A stretch of 11,942 nucleotides of DNA, from the NCBI GenBank assembly GCA_001873675.1, contig MNZP01000037.1:1-11942 (forward strand), in the 5' to 3' direction. This DNA is from Syntrophaceae bacterium CG2_30_49_12 (GTDB taxonomy: Bacteria; Desulfobacterota; Syntrophia; Syntrophales; CG2-30-49-12). Shown here piece after piece: positions 1 through 5,933 of this stretch. The translations under genes were made by a program, and so were the position numbers. Below the pieces are notes generated by a model. It was given only the letters and a program-made list of their open reading frames with translations. It was not told the origin of the DNA and did not search any database. Position 1 is the first letter of the stretch. Every line of letters starts with the position of its first letter.

Positions 1-39
1 TGCCTTTGTGCCTTTGTGGCAAGATACCTGAGTAGTTAC
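1..39. repeat. Partial end of a dispersed intergenic repeat
   Basis: Two tandem copies of TGCCTTTG (1-16) are followed by TGGCAAGAT and then by ACCTGAGTAGTTAC (26-39). That last 14-mer is the exact reverse complement of GTAACTACTCAGGT at 11190-11203, which is the left end of a larger inverted-repeat element at the other side of the window. The stretch therefore looks like the right end of another copy that begins before the window. It shares the terminus but has a different tandem-repeat core. No function can be read from it. Confidence 0.6.
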
Positions 40-54
40 GAATAATTTTGCACA

Positions 55-80
55 GAGGTGGTTTATGGAGGTGGTTTATG
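55..80 (+). repeat. Tandem 13-bp duplication of a ribosome site plus ATG
   Basis: GAGGTGGTTTATG occurs twice back to back (55-67 and 68-80). Each copy holds a Shine-Dalgarno-like GAGGTGG and an ATG. The second ATG (78) opens the HMG-CoA-lyase-like gene. The first (65) is in another frame and opens a 24-codon reading frame ending at TGA 137-139. The SD of the real gene sits directly on the first ATG, so initiation at the two sites could compete. Confidence 0.75.
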
Positions 81-1244
81 ACAGAGTACGATTTCTGGAA
101 GATATTTCCCCGGATGCCAAAGAAGGTAACCATCGGTGATATTACGCTCCGTGATGGCCTCCAGCATGAGGAAAAATTTATTTCCACGGCGGCCAAGATC
201 TTTTATGGGGAAGAGATGGTCCTGGCGGGGTGTAGAGAGATCGAATTAACCAATCTGGGAAGTCCCGAAGGTATCCCTCAGTTCAGGGATGGAGAACAGG
301 TACTTGTCTATTTCAGGGGTGAAAAGTTTAAAAAACGATGTGAGAGGGCTGGTGTAAACTGCGATGACATTACCTTTACGGCCGTTACCATTCGTGAGAC
401 AGCCGTGGACACAGCCATCGAGTTTAAAAAAAGGGGGATCGGTCCTGATCGTATCCTGATGATGGTCTCCACCGATCCCGAACACCATTTTGCCAACTCC
501 GGTACAACCCTTTCCCAGTACTGGAAGGAGGCCGAGCGGTGTATCAAAAAGGCGGCCGATGTAGGTATAAAGATGTGCGGCACCGTGAGTACCATCTGGG
601 GAAGCCCCATCACCGGGGCCACTAAATTAGAGGATGCCGTGGAGTTTTCCAAGCGCTGGCTGGAAATCGGCGCCTACGACATTGAACATGCCGACCACGA
701 TGGTTCTGCCTCTCCAGATCAGGTTTACCGCTATTTTTCGATGGTCCTTGACGAGATACCACACCCGGAGGTCCATCTGGCCCATTTCCATGAAACCAAG
801 CGTATTGCCAGCGCTTCTGTCCTGGCGGCCCTCCAGGCCGGTATTACCCGCTTTGAGGGAACCCTCGGCGGGTTGGGGGGGCAGCCGACAAACTTTCTAG
901 ATGACTGCCCGGTCAGGGGAACAGGTGAGTATTATTACGGGGACCCGAGGTACGTGGGTCTTGTCACCATGGAAGATATGCTGGTAATGATTGATGAACT
1001 GGGCATCGAGCACGGCTATGATGTGGATCGTGTTTTGTGGCTGGGAGCAAAAATGGAAAAGACGATCGGTCGAAGACTGCGATCTGAAGCCATTTACAAC
1101 GGCCGGACCATGAAAGAGGGACATCCGGAGTTTGCCCGCCCTGGCCTTCCGAAGCTGATACAAAAATTAGGGGAGGAGCCTGGTCGGAAGATCCCCAGGG
1201 ACTGGGCAGCAAAGGCGGCATTGCCGGAGAAGTATCGTCCCTGA
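78..1244 (+). CDS. HMG-CoA lyase / pyruvate carboxyltransferase-like (DRE-TIM) enzyme
   Basis: This 388-residue protein has the TIM-barrel fold of HMG-CoA lyases and pyruvate carboxyltransferases, metal-dependent enzymes that make or break a C-C bond next to an acyl-CoA or 2-oxo acid. The family signature is visible: ITLRDGLQHE near residue 22 (Arg25/Asp26), the metal-binding His pair HFH at 236-238, and a C-terminal glycine loop GGLGGQP at 264-270. In true HMG-CoA lyases that loop carries the catalytic Cys (GGLGGCP). Here it is Gln269, so ordinary HMG-CoA cleavage is doubtful. The ATG at 78 is preferred over an in-frame TTG at 48 because GGAGGTG lies 4 nt before it and the TTG has no ribosome site. 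A biotin carrier gene follows after 59 bp, suggesting co-transcription. The family is clear; the substrate is unknown, and an aldolase or carboxyl-transfer role on another acyl-CoA is possible. Confidence 0.85.
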   Translation: MTEYDFWKIFPRMPKKVTIGDITLRDGLQHEEKFISTAAKIFYGEEMVLAGCREIELTNLGSPEGIPQFRDGEQVLVYFRGEKFKKRCERAGVNCDDITFTAVTIRETAVDTAIEFKKRGIGPDRILMMVSTDPEHHFANSGTTLSQYWKEAERCIKKAADVGIKMCGTVSTIWGSPITGATKLEDAVEFSKRWLEIGAYDIEHADHDGSASPDQVYRYFSMVLDEIPHPEVHLAHFHETKRIASASVLAALQAGITRFEGTLGGLGGQPTNFLDDCPVRGTGEYYYGDPRYVGLVTMEDMLVMIDELGIEHGYDVDRVLWLGAKMEKTIGRRLRSEAIYNGRTMKEGHPEFARPGLPKLIQKLGEEPGRKIPRDWAAKAALPEKYRP

Positions 1245-1267
1245 ACTGTCAGGTGAAGGATGTAAAA

Positions 1268-1288
1268 ATTTAAAATTAAAAATTAAAA
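1268..1288. repeat. AT-only heptamer tandem repeat
   Basis: ATTTAAA, ATTAAAA and ATTAAAA form a run with a 7-bp period just upstream of the biotin-carrier ribosome site. It may be low-complexity leader DNA, but the period matches the other intergenic heptamer runs in this window. Confidence 0.5.
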
Positions 1289-1303
1289 AAAGGAGGTAGC
1301 TAA

Positions 1304-1519
1304 ATGAGTGTGGAAGTCACGGCTCCTATGCCGGGAACTATTCTGAAGGTTTTGGTAGAAGTTGGCGATCAGGTAAAAGAAGATGAAGAGGTGGCTATTC
1401 TTGAGGCCATGAAGATGGAAAACCCGATTTATGCACCCAAAGACGGAAAGGTTGTTGAGATAAAGGTCAAAGAAAAAGACAGGGTTGATACAGATCAGGT
1501 ATTGGTCGTTCTTGAATAA
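1304..1519 (+). CDS. Stand-alone biotin carboxyl carrier (biotinyl-domain) protein
   Basis: This is a 71-residue protein made only of a biotinyl domain. It contains the EAMKMEN motif with Lys37 as the biotinylation site, the usual APMPGTI start and the C-terminal APKDGKV hammerhead. Such small carriers move a carboxyl group between a biotin carboxylase or decarboxylase and a carboxyltransferase, as in acyl-CoA carboxylases and sodium-pumping decarboxylases. The start is fixed by AGGAGGT 8 nt before the ATG. The HMG-CoA-lyase-like gene lies 59 bp upstream in the same direction. No biotin carboxylase or carboxyltransferase is in the window, so the partner must be upstream of the window or elsewhere. 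It is full length for the single-domain type. Confidence 0.9.
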   Translation: MSVEVTAPMPGTILKVLVEVGDQVKEDEEVAILEAMKMENPIYAPKDGKVVEIKVKEKDRVDTDQVLVVLE

Positions 1520-1527
1520 CTAATAAT

Positions 1528-1562
1528 GTCAGGAGTCAGGAGTCAGGGGTCAGGGATCAGAT
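1528..1562. repeat. GTCAGGA-type heptamer tandem repeat
   Basis: Four consecutive heptamers, GTCAGGA twice then GTCAGGG twice, are followed by a degenerate ATCAGAT. They lie 8 bp after the biotin-carrier stop, between two convergent genes. Confidence 0.8.
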
Positions 1563-1576
1563 GAGGGAAATTTTAG

Positions 1577-1606
1577 ACGGGCGGGATAAGCCCCATCCCC
1601 GCCCGT
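1577..1606. terminator. GC-rich hairpin between convergent genes
   Basis: A perfect 9-bp stem, ACGGGCGGG (1577-1585) with CCCGCCCGT (1598-1606), encloses a 12-nt loop. It lies between the biotin-carrier stop (1519) and the HDAC-like stop (1609-1611, minus strand). The plus side is followed by TTCTTATTT, a fair U-rich tail. The minus side continues CTAAAATTT, a weaker tail. It probably ends transcription from both directions, more strongly on the plus strand. Confidence 0.65.
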
Positions 1607-1608
1607 TC

Positions 1609-2919
1609 TTATTTGACGAGGAAGATATCCCTTTCTCTGTCCTGAAGATAAACATAATTATACTTATCTTTACCGGTTTCCGTATATATCTCCTCACCTT
1701 TGGCTCTGCAGGCAGGGCAGCTCTGTCCCGGAATAATGACGGCAAAGATCCTGTTTCCTGTATCGGCGGCAGAAGCAATAGTGACCAGCCCCCCGCAATC
1801 AGTGCAAACCCTGACGGTTTCTTCCTGTTGTTCGCTGATACCGTCGGTATCGTAATAGACAGGCTTTTTCCGTCTTACGTATTCTACATTTCCGATCAGT
1901 TTTTCCCTCATCAACCCTCTTTTTTCCCAGAGGGTGTAGATTTCCGCCGCTTCCTTTTCTACATACCGGCTGATCTCGTCAGACTGCCTGATGGTCAAAG
2001 GGTCATAGTCCGGTTCCCTCACATTACTGTAATCCAGACCCGCCATCGCCAGAATGATGCCGACATTGACATAGGGAAGGGCTTTTTCAATAGAATATCC
2101 CCCTTCGAGGACCGCGATGTGGGGTGAGAGTCTGTCATTCAGCAGGGCATACCCCTGGGCGGTAAAGCACATATCGGTGATGGGATCCGAGTAGTGGTTG
2201 TCCTGTCCCGCCGAATTAATCACGAGATCCGGTTTGAATTCATCTAAGATGGGCAGAATCACATGATCCAAAATGTAGAGAAATCCCTCATCCGACGTCC
2301 TTGGCGGCAAAGGTATGTTGATGGTGGCGCCGAGGGCGTTGGGGCCACCGAATTCTCTATGGAAACCGGTTCCCGGATATAGTGTCCTTCCGTCCTGGTG
2401 GATAGAAATGCACAGGGTGTTGGGGTCATTCCAGTAGATATCCTGAGTGCCGTCCCCGTGATGACAGTCGGTATCTACAATGGCGACCCGCCGGGGGCCG
2501 TAATGCTTTCTGATGTATTCAACCATGATGGCCTCGATATTGACGTTGCAGAAGCCACGGGCGCCACGGACGACCAGCATTGCATGATGACCCGGCGGCC
2601 TGACCAGGGCAAAGGCGTTATCCACCTCTCTTTTCATGACCTTTTCTGCCGCCGTTATTGCCCCACCCGCCGAGACGAGATGCGATTCGGTAATCACGCT
2701 TCTTGTGTCGGGGACACAGATGTGAACACGGTTGACATCACCAACAGTGGCTAATCCTGGTTTGAATTCTATGATACTATCAAAGTCAAGAAGCCCCTCT
2801 TCAAAGACCTGGTCCTGTGTGTAGAGGAGTCTTTCTTCCCTCTCCGGGTGAGTCGGAGAAATGGCCCAGTCGAAGGCGGGAAAGAAGATGAGACCCGTCT
2901 TTCTTTCCTTTTTCAGCAT
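1609..2919 (-). CDS. Histone deacetylase family (class II / AcuC-like) hydrolase with C-terminal zinc ribbon
   Basis: This 436-residue zinc-dependent amidohydrolase has the arginase/deacetylase fold. The whole HDAC active site is present: RPPGHH at 107-112 (His dyad 111/112), DTDCHHGDGTQ at 149-159 giving zinc ligands Asp151 and His153, SAGQD ending in the third ligand Asp240, and GGY with catalytic Tyr275. Bacterial members remove acetyl or other acyl groups from lysine or small amines (AcuC, acetylpolyamine amidohydrolase). After about residue 340 there is an extra domain with CTDC (372-375) and CPAC (401-404), a likely zinc ribbon that simple bacterial deacetylases lack. The start is ATG 2919 with AGGA 7 nt upstream. 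The HyuA-type gene stops only 8 bp upstream on the same strand, so the two form one operon. The hydrolase class is firm; the substrate is not known. Confidence 0.9.
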   Translation of the reverse strand: MLKKERKTGLIFFPAFDWAISPTHPEREERLLYTQDQVFEEGLLDFDSIIEFKPGLATVGDVNRVHICVPDTRSVITESHLVSAGGAITAAEKVMKREVDNAFALVRPPGHHAMLVVRGARGFCNVNIEAIMVEYIRKHYGPRRVAIVDTDCHHGDGTQDIYWNDPNTLCISIHQDGRTLYPGTGFHREFGGPNALGATINIPLPPRTSDEGFLYILDHVILPILDEFKPDLVINSAGQDNHYSDPITDMCFTAQGYALLNDRLSPHIAVLEGGYSIEKALPYVNVGIILAMAGLDYSNVREPDYDPLTIRQSDEISRYVEKEAAEIYTLWEKRGLMREKLIGNVEYVRRKKPVYYDTDGISEQQEETVRVCTDCGGLVTIASAADTGNRIFAVIIPGQSCPACRAKGEEIYTETGKDKYNYVYLQDRERDIFLVK

Positions 2920-2922
2920 ATC

Positions 2923-2936
2923 ACGTCCTACGTCCT
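2923..2936. repeat. Tandem ACGTCCT heptamer across a stop codon and ribosome site
   Basis: On the minus strand AGGACGT is present twice in tandem. The repeats span the end of the HyuA-like gene (stop TAG at 2930-2928) and supply the AGGA ribosome site of the HDAC-like gene. It may be an ancient slippage duplication. Confidence 0.6.
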
Positions 2937-4589
2937 TAGAGAGGCTATCAGACCGGGCTTAACCTGAGCCCTGACCCTGATATTTTTGCCGGTGGTGTAG
3001 AACCCCCTTACCATGTTGAACTCCTGATCTTCAGTGACCTCAATCTCCAGGTCTTCCTCTTTTGCCCCCATTTTTATCGCCCTTTCTCGAAGCTTTTCTT
3101 TGGCGATTCCGATGGCATCTTCACGGGTAAATTGCGGGGGAATGACAATCCGGTCGCCCTCCTCGCCGATGGTCAGAGTTCCCTGCTCGGTATCGGCAAG
3201 GATTGTCATTTCCGCCGTTGTCCGTGCCAGGGCCGCCCCTATGGCGTTCGCCACTTCCGCATGTTCAGGGATATAAACAGGACAACCCAACATCTCTCCG
3301 AGACGGAAGGCCATGGGCCTGGCAGAACCACCTACCACGTACAGTATCTTCGGTTCCAATCTTCTGTCCTCAAGTATCTCGTGTATCGTGTAGACAGGAC
3401 GATTGACGATTGCTTCCATTTCATCCAGGCAAGCGGAGGCGATCTTCTCACAGGTTTGCTCAAAAATGGTCTTAGCCGCTTCAAGAACGCTACATTGCAT
3501 ATGGCGGGATAGCGGCAACAGGGCTCCCTTCGCCCTTTCCCTCTCACCGATCGAGGTCAGGCCGAGGACGATCATGGCATCCGTCGGCGTGGGGAAAGGT
3601 CCCCCGAAGGCGGCAGCCGGCCCTTCTCTTTCAGGACCGATAACGATCCTGCCGTCTTCACATCTGACCCTGCTGTCACCCCCCACACCGATAGACCTTA
3701 TCCGTAGTCCCCTGACCAGGGTTTTATGTCCGAAAATGGTGACACCCACTGCCTCCAGAAGGGGGACACCCCCGGCAAAAACGGCAATATCCGTGGTTGT
3801 CCCGCCGATGTCGAGGGCAATGGCATCGTCTCTGCTTTCAACCATACTCAGGATACCCATAATGCTGGCAGCGGGACCGGAAAGTATTGTCTGCACAGGA
3901 AATTCACCGGACTGAGCAATATCAATGGTTCCTCCATCCGCCTTGAGGATGTAGATCGGAACAGAGACATTTCTTAGATGCATTAAATCTAAAACCTGTT
4001 TTACAAAGTTAGTGTATATCTCCCGGATGGCCTCATTGAGGAAGGTTGTTGCTATACGCCGGGGAAAGTTGAGGCGTCCGGCCATGCGATGGCCAAGAGA
4101 CACATGTCTTACATGGGTGGCGATGGTTTCCCGTATCTCTATTTCCTGCTGCGGGTTTCTTATGGAAAATTTTCCCACAATACCGCAATGGTCAATTCCG
4201 TCCCTCTGGAAACGTTCACCGATCCGGGATACATTATCCCGATCAATCCCGGCAATCTCCATGCCCCGGTGATTGACATAACCGGGAATAAAATGGCAAT
4301 CCTCATTGATTCGTAAAAGCGAGGGGGAGAGTCCCGGACCGCTGACCAGAATCATCCCTACCCTGTCGGTCTTGCCCTGAACAATGGCATTGGTGGAAAT
4401 GGTAGTACTGAGAACGACCCTTTCCAGTCTTTCGGGATTTTCCTCTCTTAACAGGTCATCTGTCACCCTCCACAGCGAATCGAGCAGGTCTCTCTCGTTC
4501 GTAATGACCTTTGCCTTTTTCTTTATCCTTAAGTCTTCAATGAGGACAGCATCCGTATGTGTACCACCTACATCAATACCCATTATCAT
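2928..4589 (-). CDS. Hydantoinase/oxoprolinase family (HyuA-like) ATP-dependent enzyme
   Basis: This 553-residue protein belongs to the HyuA/oxoprolinase/acetone-carboxylase-beta group, which phosphorylates a carbonyl or amide of the substrate with ATP. It has the ASKHA nucleotide-binding signatures: GIDVGGTHTD at residues 4-13 (phosphate 1), LDIGGTTTDI at 259-268 (phosphate 2) and VVGGSARP at 418-425 (adenosine). Length is near the lower end for the family. An open frame extends to a TTG at 4655, but the extra 22 residues are encoded by a strong promoter sequence, so ATG 4589 (or ATG 4583) is chosen. No ribosome site precedes it, in line with a leaderless message. Canonical family members work with a second subunit (HyuB type), and none is seen. 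The partner gene is the HDAC-like hydrolase 8 bp downstream. The family is certain; the substrate is not. Confidence 0.88.
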   Translation of the reverse strand: MIMGIDVGGTHTDAVLIEDLRIKKKAKVITNERDLLDSLWRVTDDLLREENPERLERVVLSTTISTNAIVQGKTDRVGMILVSGPGLSPSLLRINEDCHFIPGYVNHRGMEIAGIDRDNVSRIGERFQRDGIDHCGIVGKFSIRNPQQEIEIRETIATHVRHVSLGHRMAGRLNFPRRIATTFLNEAIREIYTNFVKQVLDLMHLRNVSVPIYILKADGGTIDIAQSGEFPVQTILSGPAASIMGILSMVESRDDAIALDIGGTTTDIAVFAGGVPLLEAVGVTIFGHKTLVRGLRIRSIGVGGDSRVRCEDGRIVIGPEREGPAAAFGGPFPTPTDAMIVLGLTSIGERERAKGALLPLSRHMQCSVLEAAKTIFEQTCEKIASACLDEMEAIVNRPVYTIHEILEDRRLEPKILYVVGGSARPMAFRLGEMLGCPVYIPEHAEVANAIGAALARTTAEMTILADTEQGTLTIGEEGDRIVIPPQFTREDAIGIAKEKLRERAIKMGAKEEDLEIEVTEDQEFNMVRGFYTTGKNIRVRAQVKPGLIASLRT

Positions 4590-4595
4590 TATTTT

Positions 4596-4624
4596 TTTAT
4601 ATAACGATAAATTTATCTTGACAA
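4596..4624 (-). promoter_or_regulatory. Sigma-70-type promoter of the HyuA-HDAC operon, probably leaderless
   Basis: On the minus strand, TTGTCA (4624-4619) and TATAAA (4601-4596) are separated by exactly 17 bp; each matches the consensus at five of six bases. Six bases follow the -10 box before ATG 4589, so transcription should begin at or within a base or two of the start codon. The spacer holds the palindrome GATAAATTTATC (4606-4617), a good site for a repressor. Confidence 0.7.
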
Positions 4625-4659
4625 GGTGAAAAAAAAGCGTATCGTCTCTTCTCAATACT

Positions 4660-4679
4660 GGATGATAAATACATCATCC
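4660..4679. promoter_or_regulatory. Inverted repeat in the divergent intergenic region
   Basis: GGATGAT (4660-4666) and ATCATCC (4673-4679) form a perfect 7-bp inverted repeat with a 6-nt spacer. It lies between the minus-strand HyuA promoter and the lipoprotein ribosome site. It could be an operator or an mRNA hairpin in the lipoprotein leader. Confidence 0.4.
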
Positions 4680-4718
4680 CCAAGTGAGAAGAATCTTTGA
4701 AAGGAGGTGAAAGTGTCT

Positions 4719-4937
4719 ATGAAAAAGATCTTTGCCGTTATTTTTTCTCTGCTTTTCTTTGTCGCCTTATCGTTTGCAGTAGTTGGCTGCAAAAAGGCAG
4801 AAGAGCAGAAACCGGAAGAGGCTGTAACTGAAGCGCCAGCTCCGGCACCAGCTCCTGAGGCAGCACCAGCTCCAGCACCTGAGGCAGCACCAGCTCCGGC
4901 ACCTGAGGCAGCACCAGCTGCTCCAACAACCCCGTAA
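4719..4937 (+). CDS. Small Ala/Pro/Glu-rich lipoprotein
   Basis: This 72-residue protein has a lipoprotein signal peptide: KK at residues 2-3, a hydrophobic stretch about 4-20, and the lipobox VVGC with Cys24 as the lipidated residue. The mature part is about 49 residues. A short charged section (KKAEEQKPEE) leads into a low-complexity tail of repeated APAPAPEA octapeptides. No enzymatic domain is present; it is probably a cell-envelope anchor or spacer. AAGGAGGTG at 4701-4709 points to ATG 4719 with a 9-nt spacing. A GTG at 4707, the outer limit of the open frame, overlaps the ribosome site. It has its own terminator after the stop, so it is probably monocistronic. I do not recognise it as a named family. 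Confidence 0.75.
   Translation: MKKIFAVIFSLLFFVALSFAVVGCKKAEEQKPEEAVTEAPAPAPAPEAAPAPAPEAAPAPAPEAAPAAPTTP
4839..4919 (+). repeat. 24-bp coding tandem repeat (APAPAPEA)
   Basis: Three 24-bp units (4839-4862, 4863-4886, 4887-4910) and a 9-bp partial unit encode Ala-Pro-Ala-Pro-Ala-Pro-Glu-Ala. Units 2 and 3 differ at one base (CCA/CCG). The period keeps the frame, so copy number could change without breaking the protein. Confidence 0.85.
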
Positions 4938-4966
4938 TATTTAAAAAACTGCAGAGGGAAAAACTG

Positions 4967-5007
4967 ACCGAGTACTCAAAACCGTGGGTGCTCGGTTTAG
5001 TTTTTTT
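4967..5007 (+). terminator. Strong intrinsic terminator after the lipoprotein gene
   Basis: An 11-bp stem, ACCGAGTACTC (4967-4977) with GGGTGCTCGGT (4986-4996), contains two G-U pairs and an 8-nt loop. It is followed by TTAG and seven T residues. It separates the lipoprotein from the YtxH gene group. Confidence 0.88.
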
Positions 5008-5034
5008 ACCAACGGATAACAAGTATCTTGCTCC

Positions 5035-5063
5035 TTGAAATTGCGAATTATTTATGGTAAAAA
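5035..5063 (+). promoter_or_regulatory. Candidate promoter of the YtxH-DUF948-HNH group
   Basis: TTGAAA (5035-5040), a 17-bp spacer and TAAAAA (5058-5063) lie after the lipoprotein terminator. TG at 5055-5056 gives an extended -10. A start near 5070 would leave a leader of about 23 nt before the YtxH ATG. Confidence 0.42.
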
Positions 5064-5092
5064 AGCATTAACGAACTTAAGGAGGTGATATT

Positions 5093-5473
5093 ATGTCCAG
5101 CAAAAGTGGCGATTTTATCAAGGGTTTGTTAATAGGTGTGTTAGTTGGCGCTATCGCAGGTATCCTCTATGCTCCTAAGAGCGGGAAGGAAACACGCGAG
5201 GATATCGGCAGAAAAGCCGAGGAGATAATGGCAAAGGCAAAAGAGGAATATGAGCGGGCGCTGGAAAAGAGTAAAAAGGCCTACGAAACAGCCGCCAAGC
5301 ACGCAAAAGAGTTGCAGCTATCGGCGAGAGAAAAGGTGGAAGAAATAGGAACTAAGGCGAGCGAACTTGCCGAACGCGGAAAAGAATCGTTTCAGGATAG
5401 CAAAGGTCGGCTGAAGAAGGCGATTGATGCCGGAATGGAAGCCTTTAAAGAGGAGAAAGAAAAGATGTCATAG
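5093..5473 (+). CDS. YtxH domain-containing protein
   Basis: This 126-residue protein matches the YtxH family, named after a Bacillus general-stress protein. A glycine-rich membrane segment (about residues 8-26, GLLIGVLVGAIAGILYAPKS) is followed by the typical SGKETRE motif and a long charged helix rich in Lys, Glu and Ala that should form a coiled coil in the cytoplasm. AAGGAGGTGATA (5079-5090), close to a perfect match to the 16S rRNA 3' end, sits just before ATG 5093 and suggests high translation. The DUF948 gene follows after 31 bp. YtxH and DUF948 (YtxG) proteins are paired in Bacillus too, which supports both calls. The molecular role is not established. Confidence 0.85.
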   Translation: MSSKSGDFIKGLLIGVLVGAIAGILYAPKSGKETREDIGRKAEEIMAKAKEEYERALEKSKKAYETAAKHAKELQLSAREKVEEIGTKASELAERGKESFQDSKGRLKKAIDAGMEAFKEEKEKMS

Positions 5474-5504
5474 AAACTTGAGAGAAAACGAAAGGGGAAG
5501 TCCT

Positions 5505-5879
5505 ATGGGCCTGGAGACCGGTTTAGTTATTTTAAATGTAGTATTTCTTCTTATTGCTGTCTTTTCCATTCCCTTTCTTTTTCAACTCTGGCGAATGGCA
5601 AAGAACATTGCCATAACCCTCCAAACGCTTAATCGTAGTTTACCCTGCATCCTGCAAAATCTGGAAGAGATTACATCAAATATTGTCAGTGCCACGGACA
5701 CGGTAAACAGTCACATTGAAGGTCTGTCATCTGCCATCAAAAAGATTCAAGGTACACTGGATCTCGTTGGAAATTTGGAGGCCGTGATAAGACTTCCTTT
5801 TTTCAAGACACTGGTGACTCTATCTGCCGTTCTAAAAGGTGTACGAGCTTTCCTAAATGTTTTTCGTTCTGCCCGTTAA
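5505..5879 (+). CDS. DUF948 (YtxG-like) membrane protein
   Basis: This 124-residue protein has one N-terminal membrane helix (about residues 6-28) followed by an amphipathic helical region (LQTLNRSL, ITSNIVSATDTVNSHIEGLSSAIKKIQG) and a second mildly hydrophobic stretch near the C terminus. This is the DUF948 pattern. The open frame reaches back to 5424 inside ytxH, but the upstream part is Lys/Arg-rich read-through of the YtxH coding DNA. ATG 5505 with AAAGGGGAAG 4 nt upstream is the likely start. It should be co-transcribed with the YtxH gene. Function is unknown; an envelope or stress role is inferred from the Bacillus pair. Confidence 0.75.
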   Translation: MGLETGLVILNVVFLLIAVFSIPFLFQLWRMAKNIAITLQTLNRSLPCILQNLEEITSNIVSATDTVNSHIEGLSSAIKKIQGTLDLVGNLEAVIRLPFFKTLVTLSAVLKGVRAFLNVFRSAR

Positions 5880-5933
5880 TCTACTTACAATCTTAGAAAA
5901 TAAAAAGATAGATTTTAAACGGAGGGGAGAGTT

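Noticed and set aside
1528..1562. CRISPR array
   Set aside because: The units are 7 bp with no spacers and no cas genes are near.
1561..2127. 188-codon plus-strand open frame
   Set aside because: It is antisense to the HDAC-like gene, with low-complexity composition and no ribosome site or family motif.
3403..3915. 170-codon plus-strand open frame and its smaller neighbours between 3034 and 4629
   Set aside because: All lie antisense to the HyuA-like gene, which has clear family motifs throughout.
4618..4623. Plus-strand TTGACA as the lipoprotein promoter -35
   Set aside because: No acceptable -10 box lies 16-18 bp downstream; the sequence is better explained as part of the minus-strand -35 TTGTCA.
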